DNA from: JASHVB01 sp963780805
GTDB taxonomy: Bacteria; Pseudomonadota; Alphaproteobacteria; Acetobacterales; Acetobacteraceae
NCBI GenBank assembly: GCA_963780805.1
Contig: CAWADP010000028.1
Span: forward strand, 1-64,000
Reading direction: 5' to 3'
Length of the DNA stretch: 64,000 bases
The translations under genes were made by a program, and so were the position numbers. This document shows, one piece after another, positions 36,046-45,656 of the stretch; position 1 is the stretch's first letter, and every line of letters begins with the position of its first letter. The notes beneath the pieces are model-generated. The model saw only the letters and a list, made by a program, of their open reading frames with translations. It was not told where the DNA came from and did no database searches.

Positions 36046-36134
36046 GTCATGACCGGGCTTGGCCCGGTCACCCACGTCTTTGCTGCTCGCAGCACCGCGA
36101 GACGTGGGTGGCCGCGCCAAGCACGGCCATGACA
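36046..36134. repeat. REP-like composite palindrome
   Basis: Outer arms GTCATGACCGGGCTTGG (36046-36062) and CCAAGCACGGCCATGAC (36118-36134) enclose inner arms CACCCACGTCT and AGACGTGGGTG, giving a two-tier hairpin. The outer arm is the same motif as at 9171-9204, 29306 and 53895. Confidence 0.75.
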
Positions 36135-36163
36135 CGGAGAGTCACCGTCAACGGCGCTTGGTA

Positions 36164-36546
36164 TCAGTTGGCAATCCGCTCGATTTCGAGCCGTGGCTTG
36201 CGGAAGTTGAGCAACCGGCAGACGCGGGAGGTCCCATGCCTCCAGGTAGTTGATGCATTGCGCGGCATGTACGCGGTCCAGACCGCCTTCAGTTCAACGA
36301 TAGCCGTGCCTTCGACCAAAAAGATCGGTTGTATAATCCCCAACGTTGATGTCATCGTGCCTGACCGTGATCGGCTGCTGCTGCTGCAGGACACGCAGAC
36401 CAGTCTTGGGTAATTCGTGCGCCAGTGCGTTCTCGTAGACCCTTCTCAAGGGAGCCAATGTCGAGAGCGTTCATGACCCGAAATGCACAGCCGACGATAC
36501 GCTCCGATGTCTCGTTTGTGGGAAGATGGTCCTGGACCGCTGGCGT
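36164..36546 (-). pseudogene. GxxExxY protein (broken by several single-base shifts)
   Basis: Read in the right order of frames, this encodes a complete GxxExxY protein of about 125 residues: SERIVGCAFRVMNALDIG, then SLEKVYENALAHEL (the GxxExxY motif region), TGLRVLQQQQPITV, DLFVEGTAIVELKAV, HAAQCINYLEAWDLP and LLNFRKPRLEIERI. The family belongs to the PD-(D/E)XK nuclease superfamily with unknown role. At least four frame changes occur (near 36433, 36310, 36280 and 36230); most are single extra bases. I call it a pseudogene because of the number of breaks, but sequence error is equally possible. It is not linked to a neighbouring operon. Confidence 0.72.
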
Positions 36547-36609
36547 TCTGGCTTGCTTGCTATTTCGAGGCCGCACCAACGCGCACGACGTCAACAACCC
36601 CAAGCGTCC

Positions 36610-37485
36610 TCACTTCCCAAACCGCCGCTTCCTCTGCTGGAACGCCCGCACCGCGCGCAGGAAGTCGATCTTGCGCAGCGCCGGCCACAGCACGTCGGTG
36701 AAGTAGAACTCGCTGTAGGCGCTTTGCCACAACAGGAAGCCGGAGAGCCGCAGTTCGCCTGACGTGCGGATGATCAGGTCGGGTTCCGGTGCGGGCAGAT
36801 ACAGATGCCGGCTTATCGCCTCCGGCGTCACCTGCGCCGCCACCTCCGTCAGAGTGTCGCCCCGCGCCGCCGCCGCCTGCAGCAGGGCACGCACCGCGTC
36901 GGCGATCTCCTCGCGGCCGCCGTAAGCGACGGCGATCGTCAGCACCATGGCGTCATAGGCCGCGGTGGCGTCCTCGGCGGCACGGATGGCCGAGCGCAGG
37001 CCGGACGGCAGGCAGGCGGTCTGGCCGATCGCCTGCACCCGCACGCGACGGCGATGGATCTGCGGATCGACCGCGAGCTGATTCAGCTTGGCCTCCACCG
37101 CCGCCAGGATTCCCGCAACTTCCTGTGGCGCGCGGTTCAGGTTGTCGGGCGAGCACACCCACAACGTGACGGCGGGAATGGACAGTTCGCCGCACCAGTC
37201 CAGCACCGCGTCCAGCTTGTGCGCGCCCAGCGTATAGACGCGTGCCGGATCCGCGACACCCCAAAGCTGGCCCCAGCGCCGGTTACCATCCAGGATCAAC
37301 CCGACATGGCGCGGCGGACGATCGGCCGCCACCTGACGCAGCAGCCGGCGCTGGTAGATCGCGTACATCGGGCCGAACAGGAGCATGCGCACGCCGGCGC
37401 GCGCGCGCCGCAACCACAGCCGCCAGTCGGTACCGAGGCCCGGTGCCACTCGCAAGGCGGACGGCGATTGCACCGGCAGGCTCAT
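36610..37485 (-). CDS. Isoprenyl (cis-prenyl) transferase, atypical UppS-like
   Basis: The 291-residue protein has the cis-prenyltransferase signature: HVGLILDGNRRW with the catalytic Asp66, GAHKLDAVLDWC, VCSPDNLNRAPQEV (in place of FSSENWNRP) and LIIRTSGELRLSGFLLWQSAYSEFYF with the diphosphate-binding Arg residues. It condenses isopentenyl diphosphate in cis configuration. About 58 extra N-terminal residues, including a hydrophobic MLLFGPMYAIYQ patch, precede the core, and the context is not the usual frr-uppS-cdsA cluster, so it may be a second enzyme of different chain length. Its start overlaps the stop of the Rieske oxygenase gene by four bases, implying joint function. Confidence 0.85.
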   Translation of the reverse strand: MSLPVQSPSALRVAPGLGTDWRLWLRRARAGVRMLLFGPMYAIYQRRLLRQVAADRPPRHVGLILDGNRRWGQLWGVADPARVYTLGAHKLDAVLDWCGELSIPAVTLWVCSPDNLNRAPQEVAGILAAVEAKLNQLAVDPQIHRRRVRVQAIGQTACLPSGLRSAIRAAEDATAAYDAMVLTIAVAYGGREEIADAVRALLQAAAARGDTLTEVAAQVTPEAISRHLYLPAPEPDLIIRTSGELRLSGFLLWQSAYSEFYFTDVLWPALRKIDFLRAVRAFQQRKRRFGK

Positions 37486-38760
37486 GGTCCAGCGCCGTCC
37501 GTGAAGCCCATCGCCGCCTCATAGTCGCGCCGGATCGCGTCCGGCCAGCCGGCGAGGAACGGGAACTCGCGCCGCGGCACGGCCTCGCCGCGTGCGCCTC
37601 CGGCATTCACCTCGGCGCGGGTGGCGCCCTCGGTCAGATGGCGGCGGCCGATGATCGGCAGCGTCACGCGGCGGTTCAGTTCGGCATCGCGGATGGTCGC
37701 CTTCGGCTCCTCGCCCGCGGCAACCGCTTCGAGCTGCTGGAAGAACCGCTGCCGCATCATGATGATGCCGCGGTCGCTGCGGCCGAGGTGCTCGCGCCCC
37801 CGGTCCGTCACAGCCCCCTGCCCGACCCAGGCGACGAAATCCTGGTTCATGATGTGGCTGGTAATCCAGCGCCCGGTACGCGGGTCGGAAACCGGGGCGT
37901 GCCAGTAGGGGATACGGGTTTGCTCATACGGTTCGCGGTCCTGCGGCACGCGCGTATAGAACCAGCCGACACTAAGCGTGTTGGTGTCGTCGATCGGCAC
38001 CCGCCATTCGAAATGGTTGCCGGTGAACAGGGCGTTCGGCCACAGGCAGACACGGCCGATGGTCCATAACGGATTGTTCGTGTCGCCGCCTTCGCGCACG
38101 CGGCGATAGACCAATCCGTACTCGAACTCGTCGAACCCCAGCTTCAGGTGACGCGACGCATAGGCGCCGTTGCCGCCGCGCAACCGGCTGCCCCAGTTGT
38201 CGTGCATCCACTCGAAATGCACCGGGTCGATCGAGTTCTCCTGGCACTGGAACCAGTTGCACGGCACCTCCGAGAACACGACCTGGACGAAGCCGTTGCG
38301 CCAGGTAAACGGCTCCCAGTTCGGCACCAGCGGCGCCGGTTCCGGCCCCAAATAGGCCCATAGCAGCCCGGCCAGCGCCTGCACCCTGTAGGCCTTGATG
38401 CGGATCTGGTCGCGGAACCTGATCTCCGGCGCGTCGATATCGTCGAACGGCTGCTCCAGGCAGGCGCCGGAGGCATCGAACCGCCAGCCATGGTAATTGC
38501 AGCGCAGGCCGCAGGTTTCGACGATGCCGTAGGAGAGGTCGGCGCTGCGGTGCGGGCAGCGCCGTTCCAGCAGACCGGTACTGGCCGGAGAGGTCCTTGT
38601 ACAGCACCAGGTCCTCGCCGAGCAGGCGGATGGGCTTGGTGGGAGTGTCGTCCAGCTCGGCGACGGCGGCGATCGGGTGCCAGTAGCGGCGGAGCAGGAC
38701 GCCCATCGGCTTGTCCGGCCCGACCTCGGTCAGCAGGCGGTTGCGGGCATCGCTCAGCAT
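37482..38760 (-). CDS. Rieske (2Fe-2S) aromatic-ring-hydroxylating-type oxygenase (one frameshift)
   Basis: The rebuilt protein is about 425 residues. The Rieske cluster site is complete, with Cys68 and His70 in RRCPHRSADL and Cys87 and His90 in CGLRCNYHGW. The catalytic domain has NSIDPVHFEWMHDNWG with the two iron-binding His residues. It should hydroxylate or demethylate a hydrophobic substrate using electrons from a separate reductase, which is not nearby. The frame is broken near 38577 (after DLSGQY); removing one base restores it. The stop overlaps the start of the cis-prenyltransferase, so a prenyl or terpenoid substrate is worth considering. Start ATG 38760. Confidence 0.85.
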
Positions 38761-38874
38761 GGCGGTCGTTTCGTCCCCGATAGCGGCACGCCGCGAACCT
38801 ATGCGTTTCGTCCGCGCCGCGCCAGCACGGAACGTAGGAGACCCGGCATCGTGGTCTCGATCTCCGTGATGATG

Positions 38875-39190
38875 CTACCCCGGCTTGATCCCGGCCCGGC
38901 GCAGGCTTCGCTGCCAGTCCGCCGCCACGATGTCGCGCGCCTGCTTCGCGGTGCGCTGTCCCAGCAGCACGGCCGAGATGCCGCTGCGCAGTTGCAACTC
39001 CGGCGTCGGCCAGGTCGCGTCGATCGGCAGCAGCGTGAAATCGAGTTTGATGCCGCTGGCCTTTTCGAAGGCTGGGGCGACCTCCTTCACCAGGCACCAG
39101 TGCCACGGGCCGTTATCGCCGACGAACACCAGCCGGTCCGGCTTGCCTTGCGCTCGCGCACCCGGGGCACGCGCCAGATGATGCGGATCC
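38875..39190 (-). pseudogene. Remnant of an extracellular solute-binding protein (internally deleted)
   Basis: The frame reads GKPDRLVFVGDNGPWHWCLV and EVAPAFEKASGIKLDFTLLP, the start of a mature family-1 sugar-type solute-binding protein, then passes after about ten residues directly to LQLRSGISAVLLGQRTAKQ and WQRSLRRAGIKPG, the C-terminal helix of such proteins. The several hundred residues normally between are missing, so this is an in-frame internal deletion, and the signal peptide upstream is not recognisable. It is not likely to be functional. It lies beside the cyclase remnant, at the left border of the STAND gene array. Confidence 0.7.
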
Positions 39191-39321
39191 TGACTGCCTG
39201 GTGCCGCCGGACCATGGCTCCGGCGCGGACCGAGGACGCCTCCGACGCGCCGGCCGCCTGACGCGGTCCCACCATTTCTTCGCCCGCCACAATCCCCTAA
39301 CTTGTCGTGGACGGGGAGACG

Positions 39322-39531
39322 ATGGAACAGCGGCTGGCGGCGATACTCGCGGCGGATGCGGTCGGCTTTTCGCGCCAGATGGGCGCCGACGAAGCGGGGA
39401 CGCTCGCCCGTACCAGTGCCTTGCGCGACGACGTTCTGGACCCGTTGCCGCTGGAACATCGCGCCCGCCTGTGCACGACGCGGGAGGACGGGTTCCCGGA
39501 GGAATCGTCGCCTTCAGCGAGGTGGCAATAA
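39322..39531 (+). pseudogene. N-terminal remnant of a class III adenylate/guanylate cyclase
   Basis: After GGGGAG, the ATG at 39322 opens MEQRLAAILAADAVGFSRQMGADEAGTLAR, the highly typical N-terminus of alphaproteobacterial cyclase proteins (the Asp of AADAVGFSR is a metal ligand), continuing to LRDDVLDPLPLEHRARL. The expected GDG-type motif region is disturbed and the frame ends at 39531. The sequence then passes straight into the conserved 5' flank of STAND copy 1. Only about 70 of the usual 200 cyclase residues remain, so this is a truncated scrap. Proteins with a cyclase domain followed by an NTPase and TPRs are common in this group, suggesting a domain replacement. Confidence 0.75.
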
Positions 39532-39551
39532 CCGCATGGTGGCCCGCGGAC

Positions 39552-42410
39552 ATGCCTGACGAGAGCATTCGGCTGGTTCACGCCTCAGGCGAGTGCGAGA
39601 TCGACCTTGCTCGTCGCGAACTCCGGGTCCTTGGGTCACCCGTGCCGGTTGGCGGGCGCGCTTTCGAGGTCATCGAAGTTCTCGCCCGGTCGGCCGGCGA
39701 GATCGTCACCAAAGACGAATTGATGGATCGCATCTGGCCCGGTGCCATCGTCACGGAAAACACGCTGCAGGTTCATGCGATGGCGGTCCGCAAGGCGCTC
39801 GGTCCGTACCGGACTTTGCTGAAGACCGAGTCGCGCCGCGGCTATCGCCTGCTCGGTGACTGGACCGTCCGGCGGCACGACGCGGCGAAGCCTCCTGTCG
39901 GTCCGCAGCAGAGGCGGATCGACGGCGAATCGCCGGTGACCAACTTTCCCGTGACCGTGACACGCCTCATTGGCCGAACGGCGGCGGTGGCGCGGGTGCG
40001 AGACCTCCTGTCCGCCTATCGTGTGGTGACCCTGACCGGACCGGGCGGCATCGGCAAAACCAGCCTCGCCTTGAAAGCCGCGCGCGGAATCGTTGGCGAG
40101 TACGCCGACGGTGGCTGGTTGGTCGAGCTGGCGTCGCTGTCGGATCCCGCCCTTGTTCCCTCGGCCGTTGCCGGCGCGGTCGGGTTGAAGCTGGGTGGCG
40201 GGGGAATTTCCGCTGAAGTCGTCGCACGAGCGATCGGTGATCAAGAGATTCTTCTGATCGTGGATAACTGCGAGCACGTCATCGAAGCCGCGGCGAATCT
40301 GGCGGAAAAGCTGGTGCATTCGTGCCCCCGCGTCACGATCCTGGCGACCAGCCGCGAAGTTTTGCGGATCGACGGCGAGAACGTCTATCGCGTTCCACCG
40401 CTGGACGTGCCCCGCCAGCATGACGAGGAGCCGGATACTATCGTCAGACACGGTGCGGTTCAGCTGTTTATCGCAAGGACGACAGCGTTAAACGAGAACT
40501 TCTCGCCGCGCGCAGAAGATTGTTTGGATATTGCCGCGATCTGTCGGCGCCTGGATGGCATCCCTCTCGCCATCGAGTTCGCCGCGGCGCGTGTCGCGAC
40601 ACTTGGGATCCAGGAGATCGCCTCGCACCTGGACGATTGCTTCACGCTGCTCACCAGTGGTCGTCGAACAGCTCTGCCGCGGCATAAGACGCTTCGGGCG
40701 ATGCTTGACTGGAGCTATGAACTCCTGACCGGGCCGGAGCAGGCGACGCTGCGGTGCATGGCCGTGTTCTCCGGAAGTTTCACGTTTCAGGCGGTATGCG
40801 CCGTCGCGTCCGCCGCCGAATTCACGGCATCCGAGTTGGTCGATATCGTCGCCAACCTCGTTTCGAAGTCTCTCGTTGTGCTCGATGTGAACAACGGAAC
40901 AGAGAACTATCGCCTGCTGGAGACGACCCGCGCCTACGCATTCCGGAAGCTGGTTGAGAGCGGCGAGCTGGAGCGGACCCAACGGTGTCACGCGGAGTAT
41001 TATCGGTACTGGCTGGAGAGAGTCGGCACGGAGGCCGTCAACCCGCCGACGTCCGAATGGTTGGCCGCCCGCGCTGCCCATATCGACGACCTTCGACTTG
41101 CTCTCGACTGGGCTTTTTCTCTGGCTGGCGACACAGAGATTGGCGTGGCGCTGACGGTTGCCGCCTTGCCGTTATGGACCCACCTTTCGCTGAATGCGGA
41201 ATGCCGGCAGCGTGTCGAACGCGCTCTGTCTGTAGGCGCAACAGGAGAAGGTCGAACCGCGCTCCGGGATATGCAGCTGTTCGCCGCTCTGGGAGCTATG
41301 TTGATTTACACGCAGGGTCCTGGACAGAACGCGAATGACGCGTGGTCCAACGTCGTCGAACTCGCTGAGAAGCTCGGTGATAAGGATTATCAGATTCGCG
41401 CGCTTTGGGGATTGTGGTCTGACCGTTTCAACAATGGCGCATTTCGGGCCGCTCTGGAGATCGCCGAAAAGGTAAAGGATATTGCGGTAAGATCAGGGGT
41501 TCCGGCTAATTCGCTCATCAGCGATCGGATGGTGGGCATCTCGCTGTTCTATCTGGGCGACCACACCAACGCGCGTCGCCACCTTGAATTCATGCTTGAC
41601 CGCTACGCTGTCCTCAATCGGTCCGATATCATCCGCTTTCAATTTGATCAACGAATCGTCGCGCGGACAGCGCTGTCCAGGATCCTCTGGGCTCAGGGAT
41701 ACCCCGATCAAGCCCGGCGTATGGTCGATGCCCTGATAGAGACGGCGAGTGCGGCGGATCACGCGACATCGCTGTGTTTGGCACTGTCCCAGGCGGCGTG
41801 TCCGGTTGTGCTGCTGACCGGCGATCTGTCGGCCGCGGAGCGATTTATCACGATGCTTGAGCACACGACGAAGGATACCGAGGACATTTGGAAGGCCTGG
41901 TGCGTCTGCTTCAAGGGCATGCTGCTCATCGCGCGCGGTGAGGTCCGCGAGGCTTTGCCCGTACTTCATGGTGCTCTTGATGACCTGCCCTATGATGAAT
42001 TCCACATGCGGTATATTGGCTTCTACGCGGACATGGCCGCTGCGCATGGCCGCGTCGGTGAGATGTCGGTTGGGCTCACGATCATCGAGCACACGCTGGC
42101 GCGATGCGAACAGGACGAAGCCGGCTGGTGCATGGCTGAACTTCTCCGCGTAAAGGGCGAATTGCTGCGGCTGGCTGGCGATGCCAGTGCGGCCGAGGCC
42201 TGTTTCCGACGCTCGCTTGATTCGGCGCGCCGGCAGGACGTTCTGTCCTGGGAACTTCGAACTGCGATCAGTCTGGCGCGTCTGCGGCGAGAACAGGGAC
42301 GAATTGTCGAAGCTCGTGATCTGCTGGTGCCGTTGTTTGGGAGGTTCACGGAGGGCTTCGGGACCGCCGATCTACAGACCGCCCGCAGCCTCATCGACGA
42401 ATTCGCCTAA
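39552..42410 (+). CDS. Winged-helix STAND-type ATPase with TPR domain, copy 1
   Basis: The 952-residue protein has three parts. Residues 10-103 are an OmpR/CadC-type winged helix (VGGRAFEVIEVLARSAGEIV, NTLQVHAMAVRKALG, TESRRGYRLLG). Residues 135-450 are a STAND/NB-ARC-like NTPase: Walker A GPGGIGKT at 163-170, Walker B LLIVDNCEHV with Asp238, ATSRE at 265-269 and LDGIPLAIE at 334-342. The remainder is TPR-rich and probably binds the signal. It belongs to the predicted ATPase/winged-HTH class common in rhizobia and relatives; targets are unknown. A GTG at 39519 (VAITAWW) is an alternative start. It is the first of three tandem relatives and is intact. Confidence 0.9.
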   Translation: MPDESIRLVHASGECEIDLARRELRVLGSPVPVGGRAFEVIEVLARSAGEIVTKDELMDRIWPGAIVTENTLQVHAMAVRKALGPYRTLLKTESRRGYRLLGDWTVRRHDAAKPPVGPQQRRIDGESPVTNFPVTVTRLIGRTAAVARVRDLLSAYRVVTLTGPGGIGKTSLALKAARGIVGEYADGGWLVELASLSDPALVPSAVAGAVGLKLGGGGISAEVVARAIGDQEILLIVDNCEHVIEAAANLAEKLVHSCPRVTILATSREVLRIDGENVYRVPPLDVPRQHDEEPDTIVRHGAVQLFIARTTALNENFSPRAEDCLDIAAICRRLDGIPLAIEFAAARVATLGIQEIASHLDDCFTLLTSGRRTALPRHKTLRAMLDWSYELLTGPEQATLRCMAVFSGSFTFQAVCAVASAAEFTASELVDIVANLVSKSLVVLDVNNGTENYRLLETTRAYAFRKLVESGELERTQRCHAEYYRYWLERVGTEAVNPPTSEWLAARAAHIDDLRLALDWAFSLAGDTEIGVALTVAALPLWTHLSLNAECRQRVERALSVGATGEGRTALRDMQLFAALGAMLIYTQGPGQNANDAWSNVVELAEKLGDKDYQIRALWGLWSDRFNNGAFRAALEIAEKVKDIAVRSGVPANSLISDRMVGISLFYLGDHTNARRHLEFMLDRYAVLNRSDIIRFQFDQRIVARTALSRILWAQGYPDQARRMVDALIETASAADHATSLCLALSQAACPVVLLTGDLSAAERFITMLEHTTKDTEDIWKAWCVCFKGMLLIARGEVREALPVLHGALDDLPYDEFHMRYIGFYADMAAAHGRVGEMSVGLTIIEHTLARCEQDEAGWCMAELLRVKGELLRLAGDASAAEACFRRSLDSARRQDVLSWELRTAISLARLRREQGRIVEARDLLVPLFGRFTEGFGTADLQTARSLIDEFA

Positions 42411-42666
42411 GTGCCCCGAAACCTGCTCACCTGCTCGCGCATATCGTGCGGGCTTCGCGGTGAACACGGGCTTTGAAGGGCAGCATTTGACGATCGTGGT
42501 CGAGACATGAATGCCGACCGATTCCGGGGGTGCCTCCCACTTCAGCGCAGGCGTCGAGACAGAAAGCTGCCGGCAGCTATCCGGGACCCGGCCGGTATGC
42601 TGCAATCACGGCGCCGTCGGCCGACTTCCGGACGAGGTGGCAATAACCGCATGGTGGCCCGCGGAC
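42411..42666. other. Spacer between STAND copies 1 and 2
   Basis: This holds the putative promoter element at 42587-42609 and the short conserved block GAGGTGGCAATAACCGCATGG (42634-42653; key bases GTGGCAATAACC), which also precedes copy 1. No separate gene is visible; the frame of copy 2 stays open through it from 42511 but is not protein-like before 42634. Confidence 0.5.
42587..42609 (+). promoter_or_regulatory. Putative promoter/operator element upstream of STAND copy 2
   Basis: GGCCGGTATGCTGCAATCAC (42590-42609) matches 16 of 20 bases of a segment after copy 3 (48671-48690) and resembles one before copy 3 (45579-45600). Conservation of this AT-containing patch in otherwise unrelated spacers suggests a promoter -10 area or regulator site. 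No -35 box is assigned. Confidence 0.4.
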
Positions 42667-45505
42667 ATGCCTGACGAGAGCATTCGGCTGGTTCACGCCT
42701 CGGGCAAGTGCGAGATCGACCTTGCCCGTCGCGAACTCCGGGTCCTTGGGTCACCCGTGCCGGTTGGCGGACGCGCTTTCGAGGTCATCGAAGTTCTCGC
42801 CCGGTCGGCCGGCGAGATCGTCACCAAAGACGAATTGATGGATCGCATCTGGCCAGGTGCCATTGTCACGGAAAACACGCTGCAGGTTCATGCGATGGCG
42901 GTCCGCAAGGCGCTCGGTCCGTACCGGACTTTGCTGAAGACCGAGTCGCGCCGCGGCTATCGCCTGCTCGGTGACTGGACCGTCCGGCGGCACGACGCGG
43001 CCAAGCCTCCGATCGGTCCGCAGCAGAGGCGGATCGACGGCGAATCCCCGGTGACCAATTTTCCCGCAACCGTGACCCGCCTCATTGGCCGAACGGCGGC
43101 GGTGGCGCGGGTGCGAGACCTCATGTCCGCCTATCGTGTGGTGACCCTGACCGGACCGGGCGGCATCGGCAAAACCAGCCTCGCCCTGAAAGTCGCGCGC
43201 GGTGTCGTTGGCGAGTACGCCGACGGCGGCTGGCTGGTCGAGCTCGCGTCGCTGTCGGATCCCACCCTTGTGCCGGCGGTGGTAGCGCGTGCGCTAAGGT
43301 TGCCGTCCGGGCCCAACAGCGTCACGCACGAAACCGTCGCGCGTGCCATCGGGGACCAAAAGCTGCTCCTGGTCCTCGATAATTGCGAGCACCTCGTCGC
43401 CGAAGTGGCAACTCTGGCCGAAACGCTCCTGGCGCTCTGCCCGCATACCGCGATCGTCACGACGAGCCGCGAAACCCTGCGGATCGGGGGTGAGTATGTC
43501 TATCGCGTTCCGCCGCTCGACGTGCCCGCCCCCGGGCGGGATGAAGCGGACCACATTTTGACTCACAGCGGGGTAGAGCTGTTTATCGCTCGAACACAGG
43601 CGCTGGACACGGGCTTCTCGCCGCGTGCCGACCAGCTCCCGAGCATTGGCGCGATCTGCCGACATCTCGATGGCATCCCGCTGGCAATCGAATTCGCGGC
43701 GGCGCACGCCTCCACGTTTGGACTACAACAGGTGGCCGCCGGCTTGCACGATCGTTTTGCACTGTTGACACGTGGACGCCGCACGGCACTGCCGCGGCAT
43801 CGGACCCTGCGAGGCGTACTCGATTGGAGCTATGAACTGCTGTCCGAGGCAGAGCAGCATCTGCTGCGCCACCTGGCCATCTTCTCGGGCGGCTTCACCA
43901 TCGATGCGGCCGCCGCGATCGTGAACGATGGCGCCGTCGACCCATCCTCCGTCATGGACGGCCTCGCCAACCTCGTCGCCAAATCTCTGGTCGTGCTGGA
44001 CAGGGATACGCGCTTCGCGTTGGAATCTGCTGGAGACGATCCGAGCCTACGCGCTCGAAAAGCTCGCAAGGCAAGGTGAGGCCGAGAGCGCCGCGCAGCG
44101 GCACGCGACGTATTTTCGCGATCTCTTTTCACAGTCAGCGTCGGGATCCAGTGCGAGCCTTTCCGCGGACGAGCGGATGGGCCGGAACCGGGAAATCGAC
44201 AACGTTCGTTCCGCGCTCGACTGGTGCTTCTCCGCCGGTGGGGGTACGGCTATCGGCGTCGACCTCGCGGCCGGCTACGCGGTTTGGTTGCGGGTCGATG
44301 TGGGTACTTCCATGTTCGACACAACGCGCGGCGCGCAGCAATCACTGGATCTGTTGACCAAAGCTCTCGACACCGCGAAAACCCTGGATGATCTCTATGC
44401 TCAGGAGCGGGCTCTGGTGGGCATTATCACTTTTCACAGCTTTAGCGCCGAGCACGACAGAACGCACGCGGCTGCCGAGCGGCTTTTGCAGGTGACGGAC
44501 CGGATTGGCGACGCGGTACTCAGTCGCAATGCCGAAGGTCTGATGGGCGCTGCATTAATTATGATCGGCAGGCCGCGAGAGGCGCAAGGATTTCTGCAAA
44601 GGTACCTGAACGTTGACCGTTCGATGCCAGATCAATCGCGATGGTCCGGAAGTCCGCCGGCGTATCGTGCTGTGGCGCGCGCGTTTCCATCGCGGGCGCT
44701 CTGGTTGCGGGGTTTCATCGACCAGGCGAGGCTCGAGAATCAGGCAAGCGCGCGTGCGTTTCTTGCACGGGCGCTCTGGTTGCGGGGTTTCGTCGACCAG
44801 GCGAGGCTCGAAGCTTTGGCAAGCGTTGACGAGTTGCCCGCCACGGACCTTCCGTTCCCGCTCTGCCGTGTGCTGTATTACGGCGTGTGCCGTATCATGC
44901 CCACCATCGGCGATTTCGCGGCCGCCGAGCAAAGCATCGCCCGCCTTATCGAGGCCGCGACACGAATCAACGCGCCGTTCTGGCAGACCGCGGGGCGTTT
45001 TCTCTCCGGAAAGTTGATGATCGAACAGGGCGAATTCGCGCCCGGCGTAGCCGTGTTGAACAATGCGTTCGACGCCTGCCGGCCGACCGGATGGCGGATG
45101 TCGCACCCTGAGTTCAAGGGTGCTCTCGCGACGGGGCTTGCCGGGCTCGGCCAACTCGACGAGGCGCTTGCCGCCGTGAACGAGGGGCTGGATGGTGCAA
45201 TACAGGGCGAGCACGGTTACGACCTGTTCTTTGCCGAGCTGCTGCGCATCAAGGGCGAAATTCTGCTACGGCGCGGGGCTGCGACCGCGGCGGAAGATTT
45301 GTTCCGCAAGGCGCTCGACGTCGCCCGGCAGCAGGAGGCGCTGCTCTGGGAGCTACGCGCCGCCCTCAGTCTCGCGCGCCTGCGCGCGAATCAAGGCCGC
45401 GACGACGAGGCAAGGCAGCTTCTGGCCCAGGTCTACGAACGCTTCACGGAGGGCTTCGAGACCCCCGATGTGCGCACCGCGCGAGCGTTCCTGGACGAAC
45501 TCTGA
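42667..45505 (+). CDS. Winged-helix STAND-type ATPase with TPR domain, copy 2 (one frameshift)
   Basis: The N-terminal 200 residues (winged helix and Walker A GPGGIGKT) are nearly identical to copy 1 in both protein and DNA. Beyond LVELASLSDP the two diverge, though the STAND order is kept: LLLVLDNCEHLV, TTSRETLRI, LDGIPLAIEFAAA, WSYELLSE. One extra base near 44020 breaks the frame (FALESAG instead of WNLLETIRAYALEKL); the second part continues to a stop at 45505. The TPR region contains an in-frame tandem duplication (RALWLRGF(I/V)DQARLE twice, about 44690-44816). Rebuilt length is about 945 residues. The ending FTEGFETPDVRTARAFLDEL mirrors that of copy 1. Confidence 0.85.
44690..44818. repeat. 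Tandem in-frame duplication of about 66 bases inside STAND copy 2
   Basis: GCGCTCTGGTTGCGGGGTTT and the following CGACCAGGCGAGGCTCGA recur 66 bases apart, adding 22 residues (a helix of the TPR region). Copies 1 and 3 do not have it. The two units differ at several bases, so it is not a very recent slip. Confidence 0.8.
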
Positions 45506-45577
45506 CCGGGCGCGCCTGCTCGCCGTGCGCAATTGACTGCGGGCCGCCAGCGAAGCCATAGCGCAGCGTGTGTGACT

Positions 45578-45600
45578 TGGCCGATAGTGACGCAATCATT
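45578..45600 (+). promoter_or_regulatory. Putative promoter/operator element upstream of STAND copy 3
   Basis: TGGCCGATAGTGACGCAATC, then ATT, resembles the elements at 42590 and 48671 with one inserted base. It precedes the degenerate winged-helix of copy 3 by about 70 bases. Confidence 0.3.
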
Positions 45601-45656
45601 ATGTCGTCGGCGCACTTGCGAACGAGGTGACAGGAACCACATGGCATCCGGCGGAC

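Noticed and set aside
39201..39551. 117-codon upstream extension of STAND copy 1
   Set aside because: It reads through the cyclase remnant in the wrong frame; conservation with copy 2 begins only at about 39515.
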